64,000 bases of DNA. Source: Crambe crambe (lineage: Eukaryota > Porifera > Demospongiae > Poecilosclerida > Crambeidae). Location of the stretch: contig OZ004591.1 in the NCBI GenBank assembly GCA_963924555.1, forward strand, positions 5,208,001 to 5,272,000, written 5' to 3'. Positions within the stretch are counted from its first letter, which is position 1; every line of letters begins with the position of its first letter. Under the pieces are notes generated by a model, which was not told the origin of the DNA, searched no databases, and saw only the letters and a program-made list of their open reading frames with translations. Made by a program: the position numbers and the translations under genes. Below, one piece after another: positions 12,901 to 23,500 of this stretch.

Positions 12901-13287
12901 TATCGATGCACTTACACAGCACCCAGACCTGGCATCTACAACATCGATGTCAAATTCGCTGAAGAGGACGTTCCAAACAGTCCATTTGAAGTGAAGTGCA
13001 ATCGCCCAGCTCCTGATGCAGAAAAGTGTGTGATCACAGGGCTTGAAAACCCCGGGGGTTTCAAAGTCGACTGCATCAATGCAGGTGGGAATGGCCTATT
13101 AGAAGTGGGTGTGTGTGGAGCCTATATTCCGTGCGAGTATGTTTCGGTCAAACACAACGGCGACTTCACCTTTGATGTTTCATACGATATCCGTGAACCC
13201 GGGGAGACAACAATCAGTGTGTCTTGGCATGGGAAACACCTCAACGGAAGTCCTTTCACTGTCGTCATAGGCTCCAGTGAAGTATAG
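6099..13287 (+). CDS. Short filamin: CH1-CH2 actin-binding domain plus three filamin repeats
   Basis: Exons 6113-6432, 7438-7598, 10147-10335, 11716-11844 and 12442-13287 join in frame to about 550 aa. The CH1 exon is open from ATG 6099, but its acceptor at 6111-6112 suggests an upstream first exon, so the start is uncertain. CH1 contains [12 protein letters not shown] and [21 protein letters not shown]2 contains [37 protein letters not shown] and [17 protein letters not shown], the filamin-type actin-binding pattern. One 846-nt exon then encodes three immunoglobulin-like filamin repeats. The third carries [14 protein letters not shown] and GSPFTVVIG, resembling the C-terminal dimerisation repeat of vertebrate filamins (from memory). 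Vertebrate filamins have 24 repeats, so this is a miniature version keeping the actin-binding head and a probable dimerising tail. Expected role: cytoplasmic actin cross-linking. The stop is followed by a 31-nt T run. Confidence 0.92.
7787..7832. repeat. (GA)n microsatellite in filamin intron
   Basis: About 22 GA units in the 2.5-kb intron between the CH1 and CH2 exons. This intron also carries the hairpin at 8143-8316, the element at 9351-9501 and the duplication at 9611-9828; the rest shows nothing recognisable. Confidence 0.95.
8143..8316. mobile_element. MITE-like element with a perfect 33-bp hairpin core
   Basis: Positions 8196-8228 and 8242-8274 are perfect reverse complements (33 bp, 13-nt loop). 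Imperfect outer arms extend it, with TGTTTTGCTCATGA near 8146 matching TCATGAGCAAACA near 8302. It sits in a filamin intron and would form a long hairpin RNA in the primary transcript. Confidence 0.75.
9351..9501. mobile_element. MITE related to the outer element at 1373-1590
   Basis: The terminal arms TACAGTGAATTGCAAGTTGG (9351) and its complement ending at 9501 share the GCAAGTTGGTTG core with the 1373-1590 element. It is about 150 bp, intronic and has no ORF. Confidence 0.8.
9611..9828. repeat. 106-bp tandem duplication
   Basis: Two near-identical 106-bp units (9611-9716 and 9717-9822) are joined at a GT microsatellite, which probably mediated the duplication. A run of about 29 C follows at 9932-9960. 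Intronic in filamin. Confidence 0.9.
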
Positions 13288-13317
13288 GCCATCAAAACTT
13301 GACCAATTTTTTTTCCT

Positions 13318-13353
<36 letters not shown>

Positions 13354-13847
13354 TTAATTGTTGAGATTTTAGTCTAGGCTATACAATTTTTAGCTTATTT
13401 TATTATCATAGCATCTAGCTATCGTTTTAATTATCATAAATTCATGTTCTTGTTCTCCTTTTTAAAGTAGCTTAGCTATTTCATTAGCTATAATAATTTT
13501 AGGATCACACTCTATAATTTATTATAACATGTAAGTAGCAAATTTTATCTGCAGTAGATAACAGCTAGCTATGTGATAGTTCTATGAAGAACAGTGTCCT
13601 CAGGCTGTTAGTCTCAAAGGTGAAAGGGTGGCTCTGCAAGACTAACTGTAGTGATTTTGTGATTTCAATAATTTAGCAAATTTTTCGGTGCACTGTTTTA
13701 CTAGGCACATGCCTTCATTCAAAGGTTATAATTGTATTTGACAAGCAGAATAATAACTGAAATTTGCTAAATATAATAGCTAATGCCCAAACAAGATCAT
13801 GCAATAGATATGTGTATATACGTACTACAGTTATCTCGTTAATTTTA
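13288..13847. other. Convergent 3' region between filamin and the mosaic gene
   Basis: Contains a T run of about 31 nt at 13320-13350 and AT-rich sequence with AATTTATTATAA-type stretches that can serve polyadenylation on either strand. No further gene was seen. Confidence 0.6.
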
Positions 13848-16800
13848 TTAACTGCAAAGAATAAGGAAGGACACCACTGTTTCATCGTTGCCTGGAGAAC
13901 TCTGAACCCTACACTGCAGGGCATCGTTGGTCAGTGCACTGGATGAGCTCAAGTATGCAAGGGTGCTTTGGAATGAACAGGCATTTTCTTGGCCCAGTTC
14001 CTCGGACAAAAAGTCGCCACGAGCCACACTGAAAGAAAGGATTTGCTATGTAACATGTTAACACTGGAGATACTAACAAAGGGTGAGTTTTAAAAAAATG
14101 GCTGGGGTATATCTTTTCTAACTAGCACATTGCTATTGTCAAACAGCAGGGTAATTCCAAACACTTCAAAAACTCTTAAAGTTGAAGAGAGGACAGTCTC
14201 TCTATATTAATGGAAACTCAATGTATCCTTTTATGTGCATTACTCTAGAGATTCCACCATGTAGTGTTTGGTTCTTACGTACATGAGCCGTATCTGGTTC
14301 AGTGTTAGGGTAGAGGAAGCAAAGGAATCATCAGATTTGATGTAACTACACGAAGGATTGAAGAAAAGGGCAAATTAGTACAGTGGGCGGTTCATAGCTG
14401 ATGAAGTGTGTAGATCACAGCCTCTTATGTAGTAAGACTTACGTAATGGAAAGAGAGCTGATGCCAAGTCTTTCCAACACTATAGCTGGATCCCTAAGGG
14501 AGAGATAATAGCTAGATAGTTAGATATTCATAGGATGATGACATACCGATGACGAACTGGCTCGGCTGATAACTGGCAGGAATCAAATTTTTCTGCTGAT
14601 TGTGTGTCACTGCAATTTAGTAAAATAATGGTTTACATACTAGGGGGTGGGGCTAAGCTAGCTATCACTTGGTAAGGTGTGGAAGCATTCACAAGTGACC
14701 TGATAATGCTAGAGCTAGTTACCTTACAACTTCAAGAGCTTTGAGGAGTTGTGCTGACCCAGGAGACAACAAATCATCATCAAAAGAGCGAATTAAAGTT
14801 GGATCACTGGGAAAAGATGATGTCAATGAAATTAATAGCTGTACAATTTCGTAGGTACAAGCACTTACACCCTCGTTTGCATCTGCACCTCGCTGATAAC
14901 AGAATCATCCACTGCAATAGTGCATTTGAGTTCCCTCCCACTGAAGGTCCTACACAAATAAAATTAGCAATATAGTACCACAGATCAGAGTACACAATAG
15001 GGGGTTCCATATTCAGAGGGTTCAGTGGTTCAGGGGTTTCACATTCACCACATTCAAGAGGTTTCCACATTGATGGGGCCGGGGGTACACATTAGGGGGT
15101 CCATGGGATTGATAAAAAATTTTAATATGTGAATAGTATTACGTAAGTACACTGACAGTCTGTACTGTACAGATGAAGGAATGGAAATGTGCATTCTACC
15201 TTACATCAGTGCATAGATTAACATTTCAATGGTGTTACACTAACTCTAGATTAACATTTCAATGGTGTTACACTAACTCTAGATTAACATTTCAATGGTG
15301 TTACACTAACTCTAGATTAACATTTCAATGGTGTTACACTAACTCTAGATTAACATTTCAATGGTGTTACACTAACTCTAGATTAACATTTCAATGGTGT
15401 TACACTAACTCTAGCTAACTCTAAGTACCGTAATTCGCTTTTGTATAGCTGTGTTGTTAGAAAATATTAAATATATAGTTAGCTAATTTCCTATCACTTA
15501 CACATTAGGTCCACCTTGTTGGAAGTTGCCAGCCACACTGCATTCCACCATTCTATCACACGGACAAGGAGGCACACCACCTGCATGCATGTGCAGTAAT
15601 TACCCGATAGGAACTATAAGGCCAGTGAGTAAGTGAGTTATTATTACGTAATTGCTAACTCCCTCTCTGCAAATGAATCAGAATGAGAAATAGTAACTAG
15701 TTAGCTATCTTTTCAATGATAGTAGTGGGCTATGTATTGGTACCAGCTATATTATTATGTATTGCTACAAAAATGCTACATACCAGTTGGTTGAGTTGGA
15801 CGATCTGTTGGAGTTCCTAACATAATTATGATGAAAATTTAATTGATAAAATGTACACAGTCATAATAATAGTCAAGCTAACTGTACCAGTAGTTTCACT
15901 TGGCTCAGTCATCCTAACAGTAGGTGTGGTTTCTAGAAAGATAGAAAGTTTTAATGGTAAAGTTTTACTACCATATGTGTACTTCTATATGTGGCTACAT
16001 AACTGTGTACCAGTTGGTTGTGTTGTTCTAACAGTCGGTCCACCTGTTGTTGTTATATTCGGAGCAGTAGTTTCTAGAAGGATAATCATATCATCACATC
16101 ATTATAATATAGCAACTGTACTTATGATATCATTTGGTTCTGTTGTCCTAACAACAGGTGTAGCTTCTAGAAAGTTGCATAGCAACCTCTATACTTAGGA
16201 TTTGCTACCGTATTTCTAGCTACCAGTGACTTCACCTGGTTCTGTTGTCCTAACAGCTGTAGTTTCTACAAAGATAAACATCAAAATTTAATAGCTAATG
16301 AATTTTATGTGCCAATTCCACCAACCATTTTCAGGCCCGGAAGTGGTTGGAGGTGGACTAGTGCCAGTTGGAGGTGGACTAGTGCCGGTTGGAGGTGGAC
16401 TAGTGGTTGGAGGTGGACTAGTGCCAGTTGGAGGTGGACTAGTGGTTGGAGGTGGATTAGTGCCAGTTGGAGGTGGACTAGTGCCGGTTGGAGGTGGACT
16501 AGTGCCGGTTGGAGGTGGACTAGTGCCGGTTGGAGGTGGACTAGTGCCGGTTGGAGGTGGACTAGTGCCGGTTGGAGGTGGACTAGTGCCGGTTGGAGGT
16601 GGATTAGTGGTTGAAGGTGGACTTGTATTGAGTACTGTTGTTAAGCAGATAACAATAGCTATAATTATATTCTCCTGACTTGGGGGGGGGGGGGGGGGGG
16701 GGAATTAGAAATAAAAAAATTATCATATTCATTTTTCATCTTTTAGCTCTCCATTCTGGTTCTCCATAACTCATGGACTTAGAAAAGGGCCAGATAGAAT

Positions 16801-17562
16801 AGAACACATGACGGAAGTATTTCAACACAAAGCAGGTTTGATAAAAGCATGATATCTGCCTGCATATATAATCTTACCACTGCTACACATGACACCAGCC
16901 ACTCTACTTGAATTGCGGCAGTCGTCACCAATGTCAGTAGATCCCCCACACTGAAAGATGCTGATCTCGTCACCCATACAGGGCACATCCCTCACGAATA
17001 TGGGACCAGTGTACAATGGAAACTGATTATACACTGCCCTTGCATCTACAGTAACAAGCATTTCATAAAAAAGGTAGTTATGATGCCAATAGGACCTAGC
17101 TATCAATATTAATTTTCACCTCCAGTGTTTGCTAGGACTGTTATAATTCGATTACACTAAATTCCAAATTTCAAATGCCAACATTAGCTAACAACCCATA
17201 CACTTTGCAGTTATAGGCTGCAATTGAGAAGAAATGGAAACAGTAGCTGCCCACACAACCCCTGAAAAATACTTTATATTGTGTCTCACTGCACTGTATA
17301 AAGATGCTGTAAGTGTTGCGTGCCATTCCATACTGCAAACCCAAACACTCACTGAAGGAAGGAGCCTGGTATCCAGCAATGTTGCAAGCAACTCTGGCAT
17401 CACGATCATCCCAGCCACTGTCACAGATGGCTCCATAAACTCCATTGATGCAGACTTCCACCAGGCCTGTCACACTGTTCTCTCCAAAGGACTCCTGCTG
17501 CAGTCTCAGAGATCCGACTGAGCAGGTCACATTTTCCATGTCTGTCATATCTGAAGAGTCTA

Positions 17563-17602
<40 letters not shown>

Positions 17603-18238
17603 AACAACAATAACACATCTATTCAAACTTTATTTATGGTGCTAGTATCCAAAGCTCTATGCATGACCCTTTATCCATATTAATGCCACACTCCATGATT
17701 ATAACTAATACACAACTTACTATCCACCCTGAAAACAAATGCTCCTGGTATTCCAATATTTGACATTGTCCCAATCATCACAGAATCATTAGTCAGAGAG
17801 ACAGGAAGACTAGTAAAGTCCAATCGACCAGACCCCGCACTGAATCCTATCTGAGCTTCTCTACCCCACTGGATCTCGCCATACAGGAAAGCCATGAAAC
17901 TCATCCTTCCATCGGTGGTGAGAACCACTTGAAAAGTGTTCCTATTAGATTGCCCTTCAGTTGTGCTGAAAGGGGCAACCCTGTCCCATGTTGCCAGGAG
18001 GAGGAGAGTGGGTGAAAAGCCTGGATCAACAAGGGCAATATTTTGAAGGAGCATCGAGACTTGTCCTAGGACGAATGGGTCAGTCGTGAAATTGTAAAGA
18101 ATTCTGCCTCCATTTCGGGGATCAATATTGTGCCAGAATGGTGCTATGAGGGGTGGGGTGTTGGGGTTAGGAAAGTTGCGAGGTCCAGGAGAATTGAAGG
18201 GCATTCCAAATGAGAGCAAGCCATTGCTGCTCACCTGG

Positions 18239-18274
<36 letters not shown>

Positions 18275-20340
18275 GGGGGGGGAAGGAAATTTTTTTAGGT
18301 TCAACAGTTCAAAACTGAGAGAAACCTATACTGAATCAACCCAACATTAAAATCCTGTACATCATTCTGTCTGCAGGTAGCTAGTTATTGGCTATAAGTT
18401 CCAGCTGCTCACTTCAGATGTGTGCTGTGGTTAGCTACATAGCTAGCTAGCTAGCTACTTACAAATATTTCTGTCTCATTTCTCCCATAGAAGGGAAATG
18501 CCCCAAGTGGTATCGGTCCTACAGAAGTATCGTCACCTTGGGGACCAGGCCTGCCTTCAGTAAATGTGAAGAAGTAGAAGGGAAGGGGTGGAGCTGTGGT
18601 TGCTGCAGATTATAGCCAACTAGTTTCAAATCATAGTAGTAGCTAACTACCTAATCCACTTTCATACCTCCCTCATCTTCAGTTGCTGGTGGTGGCTCTG
18701 TAGTCACTAAAGGGGGGGGGGGGGGGGGGGGGAGTAGGAAAGAGTGGAACCCTTAATATGGAATAGGGAAGGTGGAGCTGCTGCAGCTGACTAGTTTCAA
18801 TCACTACCAAATTCACTTTCATACGTACCTCCTTCTTCTTCATCTGTAGTGGGTGCTGGTGGTGGCTCTGTAGTCACTAAACAGTTGGGGGGGGGGGGGG
18901 TAGGAAATGGTAATTAATTAGTGTACACGAGTGGAACCCTCAATATGGAACATTAAAAACTCTATCATAGTAACTATAGGTACCTAACCACTTACCTCCT
19001 TCATCTGTAGTGGTCTACCCCCAGACTCCCTCTACAATGTTAGCTACAGTGGAACCCCCAGACTCCCTGTAATGGTAGCTACAGTGGAACCCCCAGATTC
19101 CCTGTAATGCTGGCAGCTACAGTGGAACCCCCAGCAATGTTAGCTACAGTGGAACCCCCAGACTCTCTGTAATGGTAACTACAATGGAACCCTCTAGACA
19201 CCCTCTCCCAGACTCCCTAAAAACCCTAAGCTACAGTAGAACCCCCAGCCTTCCTATAATGAGCAGAACCCTCTATAGACTCCCTCTACAATGTTAGCTA
19301 AAGTGGAATTTTACACTGGAGCACAATAATTTTAGTCCTGTAGCCAACTGACACCTAAAAGTATTCTTGCTGCTACATATGCGGTTAGTTATGTACCTTC
19401 TATGATGATGGTGGTAATTCTAGGCTCTAGAATGACACCATTGTGACCATTAGCATTATCTGCCACCAAAAAGAGTTCTGCAGCAATCATACGGTCACCT
19501 CTCCTCTCCTCCTCTTCTTCCTCCTCTTCCTCTCCATTAACTCGTTGGAGAGTGATAGTGACTAAATGCCTCAGCACAGAGGTACCATCCAGTACAAAGG
19601 TCAAGTTTGTGGCCATTGGTACATAGCCTGCATGGGTTGATCATTGAAGAAGTTATCTCTTTGAAAGTGTAGAATAACAGAATTGAAGTACCCAGCTAAA
19701 TATAGCAATGGAAGGTGTTTACAGTTTAAAGATCACCTGTATCCAGAGGCCACCCTTCTATGAAAGACCACTTCCAAAAGTGCCATTTCAATAGATTTTG
19801 ACCTCCACACAGAGACCACCTCCCTATTAAGAGTGGCCCATGCAGGGGTGGTCACTGTAGGGCAGGTTTCACTGTACTGTAGCCATGGGTAAAGCTGTAA
19901 CTATATATGTCTTTATGTCTTCTTGACTGAGGTGATGAAGTAATGTTGCTATTGATACAATGGGGAATGAGGTGCTTGTCTTATAACTCATGGAAACTAC
20001 CTTCAGGGTTATCCACACTCCTAGTGAAGAGTGTTACAGTGACAGAACCACTGACAGTATCAAGGTTGTCTGGACTCAATACAGAGATTCCCACTCCTAC
20101 ACTTGAACTGTTTGCTGGCACTGTGTATGTTCTCTGCTCAAAGCCAATCCTCAGGGGAGTGCGGATGCAACTCCTTCCTTCATCACTGTTGTCTAAGCAA
20201 TCGGTGAAATTGTCACACTGGAAGATTCCAGGGATGCAATCTCCATTGTCACATCTGAACTCATTATTACTGCAAGCTGATAGGGTATAAACAAAACAAA
20301 CAAACAAAACAAACAAATAAACAAACAAACATAATAGCAT
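13848..20340 (-). CDS. Large extracellular mosaic: LDLa, Calx-beta-like, NIDO, SRCR, mucin-like linker
   Basis: Twenty-one exons join with every phase consistent and no internal stop (about 937 aa): 20340-20001, 19627-19397, 18876-18829, 18706-18668, 18602-18463, 18234-17721, 17559-17353, 17045-16878, 16634-16326, 16256-16224, 16163-16122, 16073-16011, 15932-15888, 15816-15784, 15580-15502, 14949-14869, 14806-14723, 14609-14547, 14493-14443, 14345-14283 and 14028-13848. Domains: LDL-receptor class A ([13 protein letters not shown] to DNSDEGRSC, about 22-57), a Calx-beta-like domain (about 60-190), Pro/Thr linkers, NIDO (about 230-437; [33 protein letters not shown]), SRCR (about 445-562; [19 protein letters not shown]), a Thr/Pro/Ser linker with TGTSPPP repeats (about 563-737), and an unrecognised Cys-containing C-terminal region. 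The start is uncertain: ATG 20340 gives a signal-peptide-like leader, but that leader is a TTTG microsatellite. Alternatively the first exon begins at 20280 and is spliced from the upstream protease gene. Predicted secreted, adhesive or recognition role. Confidence 0.85.
15215..15412. repeat. 33-bp minisatellite, six perfect copies
   Basis: The unit starts AGATTAACATTTCAATGGTG and ends ACACTAACTCT. Six identical head-to-tail copies occupy an intron of the mosaic gene. Being a multiple of three, the plus strand reads as an open 11-residue repeat, but nothing suggests it is coding. Confidence 0.95.
16330..16618. repeat. Coding minisatellite (TGTSPPP) in the mosaic gene
   Basis: 21-bp units, with 15-18-bp variants that lack the GT/S codons, encode TGTSPPP / TTSPPP on the minus strand. 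They form most of one 309-nt exon. Variation stays in multiples of three, so the frame is preserved, as expected of a length-variable O-glycosylated stalk. Confidence 0.9.
16682..16702. repeat. G homopolymer run
   Basis: About 21 G. On the minus strand this is a poly-C tract about 50 nt upstream of the mucin-exon acceptor. Similar runs flank other acceptors of this gene (18264-18282, 18711-18732, 18886-18900). Confidence 0.85.
18996..19014 (-). pseudogene. Decayed duplicate of a linker exon
   Basis: The 19-nt stretch ACCACTACAGATGAAGGAG followed by gtaagt matches the 3' half of the two functional linker exons at 18876-18829 and 18706-18668 ([16 protein letters not shown] type). Its length is not a multiple of three, and inclusion would create a stop, so it appears to be a third copy that lost its 5' half. 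Confidence 0.6.
19020..19320. repeat. Degenerate tandem repeat
   Basis: Five or more imperfect copies of a roughly 40-60-bp unit with core TACAGTGGAACCCCCAGACT, in an intron of the mosaic gene. The TACAGTGGAACC core also ends other palindromic elements here (e.g. 36353-36511), suggesting expansion of a MITE terminus. Confidence 0.75.
19735..19885. mobile_element. MITE-like remnant
   Basis: Degenerate sequence with the GACCACCTCC / GGTGGTCACTGTAG pattern shared with 42565-42692. The arms are imperfect, and the identification rests on that similarity. Confidence 0.45.
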
Positions 20341-20516
20341 GCAGTAAGTTTATTATGATTTAGACCTAAGAACTAACTCAAAATAAGCTACCTAGCTATA
20401 ACTGAGCTTTTTTGCAATAGCTAGATATTTGAGGTTTATATTAATTTTATTAGGAATAGCTATACAGGACAGGGCTGGCAGCTCAGGTATATATGTGATT
20501 GACTACTCATTAGCTT

Positions 20517-23500
20517 CTAACGTCGTCGGCAGATGGAGTCGATGTCGAAACAGCAGTCTCCTCGGGCGTAGCACTCTGCATCACAAGAACAGTTCCTGTT
20601 ACTCCCCAGGCATGACGAGCCCTGGCAACACTCTGTATATCCAGCAAGTATACAGGAGGCTGGAGAGAAAATGATATGCTGTAAAAACTTGATGACACCC
20701 CAAGCTATGGCTAGTAGCTAACACCCAAGGCCACACAATGCATGACGTTTATGAGGAATTACTTACATTGACTTTCCTTGGGGCAAACAGGCTCGGGAAG
20801 ACTGGCGTTATAACAATACCCATTCCGTGCAGTCATTCCCGGAGCACACTCTCCTACACATGCCAGGGTAGAGGCATTCCGCAGACTGCGACACGAGTCA
20901 CAGGACTCAGCTCCGGCTCCAGCACACTTGGCATCAGCTCCACAATCCTCGTGGCAGCGACTGGGGATGCGAGCAACTGAGTCTGGAGTACGTTCACTTC
21001 CATAAAAATTCAAAATCAGTGAATTCATTGTCACATTGGTGTTAGGGAAAAAAGGGTTGTTACGATATCTGAGGGTCAGTGTCCAGTTACCCTGGGGATT
21101 TTCCCCCCAAAACTGGAGTGACATGAGAGAGAATTCCGGAGGAAAGACTCCAGGTGCAGTTGTGTCTCTGCTTCGATAGGAGAGGAGAATGGAAGTAGTA
21201 TTGGACGGAGAGGTGAGCTCTATTTGTGCATCACCTCGAGCTCCTGTTGTCATGAAGCTTGTCTGCACTGTCACATGCTCAAGGAAACGGATGGAGGTAT
21301 TGGAATTAGTGAGCGTTACTCTTATCGGCGAAGATGAATCACCATGCCTTGAAATTTGAAAGAGTATTAAAAATAAAATCAAATCACCATCTTAGCACTA
21401 AATTAAAACAAGGTCCAATATAATGGCCTCCTTATTAGTTTTCTGATCAAGACCTGTCTATTAGCAGAAATGAAGAACCTCTGATAAAGGACAGGACAAA
21501 CCTCTCAACAAAGCTAGGACAATCTAAGTCATATATTAGCTACACTCCATACAAATAACCTCCAAAAGAGAACAAGCTCTGACAAGTGTGTCCAGTATTC
21601 CATCTACTGTATCGGAATACCATCTCACCTTCTCATTGCAGGGATTTCAGGTAAGTTCTCTTCCACTTGTCTCGGCACGGGAATCCAACTCCTTGCCCGT
21701 GTCACCATGGCCTCAGCATCAAGTGCGCCGAACCCAAACTTCCTACTGAATCGCAGTCCGTGTGCGTTGGTGGTGAAGTCTCCCCCCACCAAACTAGCTG
21801 TGTTTGATGTGTAGACCAGCAAATACTGCACATCTCTCCACGACAGAGAAGGACTGCACAAAGAAGGTACAATTTCAAGATGATAAAAATACAGGAGGAG
21901 GAGGAGAAGGGACTATGTACATTCGAAATCCCCTTATACAAGGGTCACTTACTTACTTACTTTTATTACAGGCACATAGCTACGTAGCTTTATAAGGTCC
22001 CCCTACGTATAACAAGGTCACTTTCTTACCTTTTATTCCAGGCACATACTCTATAAGGTCCCCCTACGTATAACAAGGTCACTTTCTTACTTTTATTCCA
22101 GGCACATAGCTCTATAAGGTCCCCCTACGTATAACAAGGTCACTTTCTTACTTTTATTCCAGGCACATAGCTCTATAAGGTCCCCTTACGTATAACAAGG
22201 TCACTTTCTTACTTTTATTCCAGGCACATAGCTCTATAAGGTCCCCCTACGTATAATAAGGTCACTTTCTTACTTTGCTTCCAAAGCTAGGGAAATGGCT
22301 CCAGAAACTTGTGGTGTGGCAGAGCTGGTCATGCGGAAACCGTTGGTGCACTGTGGCTGAAGAGTAGTCGTCGACTGCACAAAAATGAATCTACATTATG
22401 GTGACTGACAAAAAACAAACAAACAAGTAGCTAGCTAGCTAGAGCCACATGCAGTTGCCCAGCAACTGGCCAATATGAAGATTTTAAAAAATTATTATTA
22501 CCACATGAGGAGTTCCTGGAACCCCCTCAGAATAAGCCGTCACCATCTTGGACGAGCACTCCTCATCAAAACTTGGCTGGGAACCATCTCCTGCAACTGA
22601 GCCGACCCCGATGGTATAGATGCTGCTGGCAAAGCCATCCACTGCACAGTCATCGTCAACACCACCTCCATTTCCAGTGGCAAACACATAAATGTTCCCC
22701 AGACCTCCACGACTCTGTAATTTATCCAATAATTATTGTTGACTGTATGAGTCTTCCAAGTGGTTACTTGCTGTTTGATTATAATAATTTGGGGATTATT
22801 ATAAGCCATATAAAATTTCCACTGCAACACACTCGTATGAAGTATATACAGTCAATACATAATGTATTATACTTACTCGATTAGTGTTCATTCTCAGTGC
22901 TAAGTTGGTGAATGTTCCTGGCCCTCCTATCGTAAAACCTGTGTCTGGCACACCCCAGCTGTTGCTATAAATGTCTACATTAGCGGCAGAGTGTGAGAGA
23001 GCTTCTGCAGTCCTCATGTCGGTCGTCGGCAAGCCACAGATCTGACGGATACCTAGAAATTAAACCATTCTCGATGAGTAGCTAGAATCCATTCTCCCAC
23101 TCAATATCAAGAATAAGTAGAATGAAAATTTTATATGTCCTGGGAATGGGCAAAATATCCCCTCCTCATAGCCAGGCCTATGCTCACAAGACTACAACAA
23201 CCCCTCCCCCTTGGAACCAACCAATCTAAAACTAAAAACTAACATAGCTACCTGTAAGGCTGCTGGAATAAGCCACACCCACTCCACAGATTCCATTGTT
23301 TTTCTCCATGCCTATGACTCCCATCACAGCTGTCCCGTGGAAATCGCTCATGCTGCTTGGTCGTGGGTCGTTGTCCCCATCACAGAAATCACGCTGGTAC
23401 TCACTCACCTGGCAGGAGAGAGAAGGTAACAAGGAGAGAGAAGGTTACAAGGAAGAGAAAACATGAACTAAAATCTCAAATGTCTCTGCTGATGTTTGAA

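Noticed and set aside
15173-15418. 81-residue repeat ORF with a repeated WCYTNS motif
   Set aside because: Translation of the 33-bp minisatellite within an intron of a well-supported minus-strand gene.
16298-16678. Plus-strand ORF of VGGGLVP repeats
   Set aside because: Antisense reading of the TGTSPPP mucin exon, which is phase-consistent with a 21-exon minus-strand gene.
17421-17618. Cys-rich minus-strand ORF
   Set aside because: Poly-Cys comes from the GTT/TGC reading of the AAC microsatellite; the true SRCR exon uses another frame.
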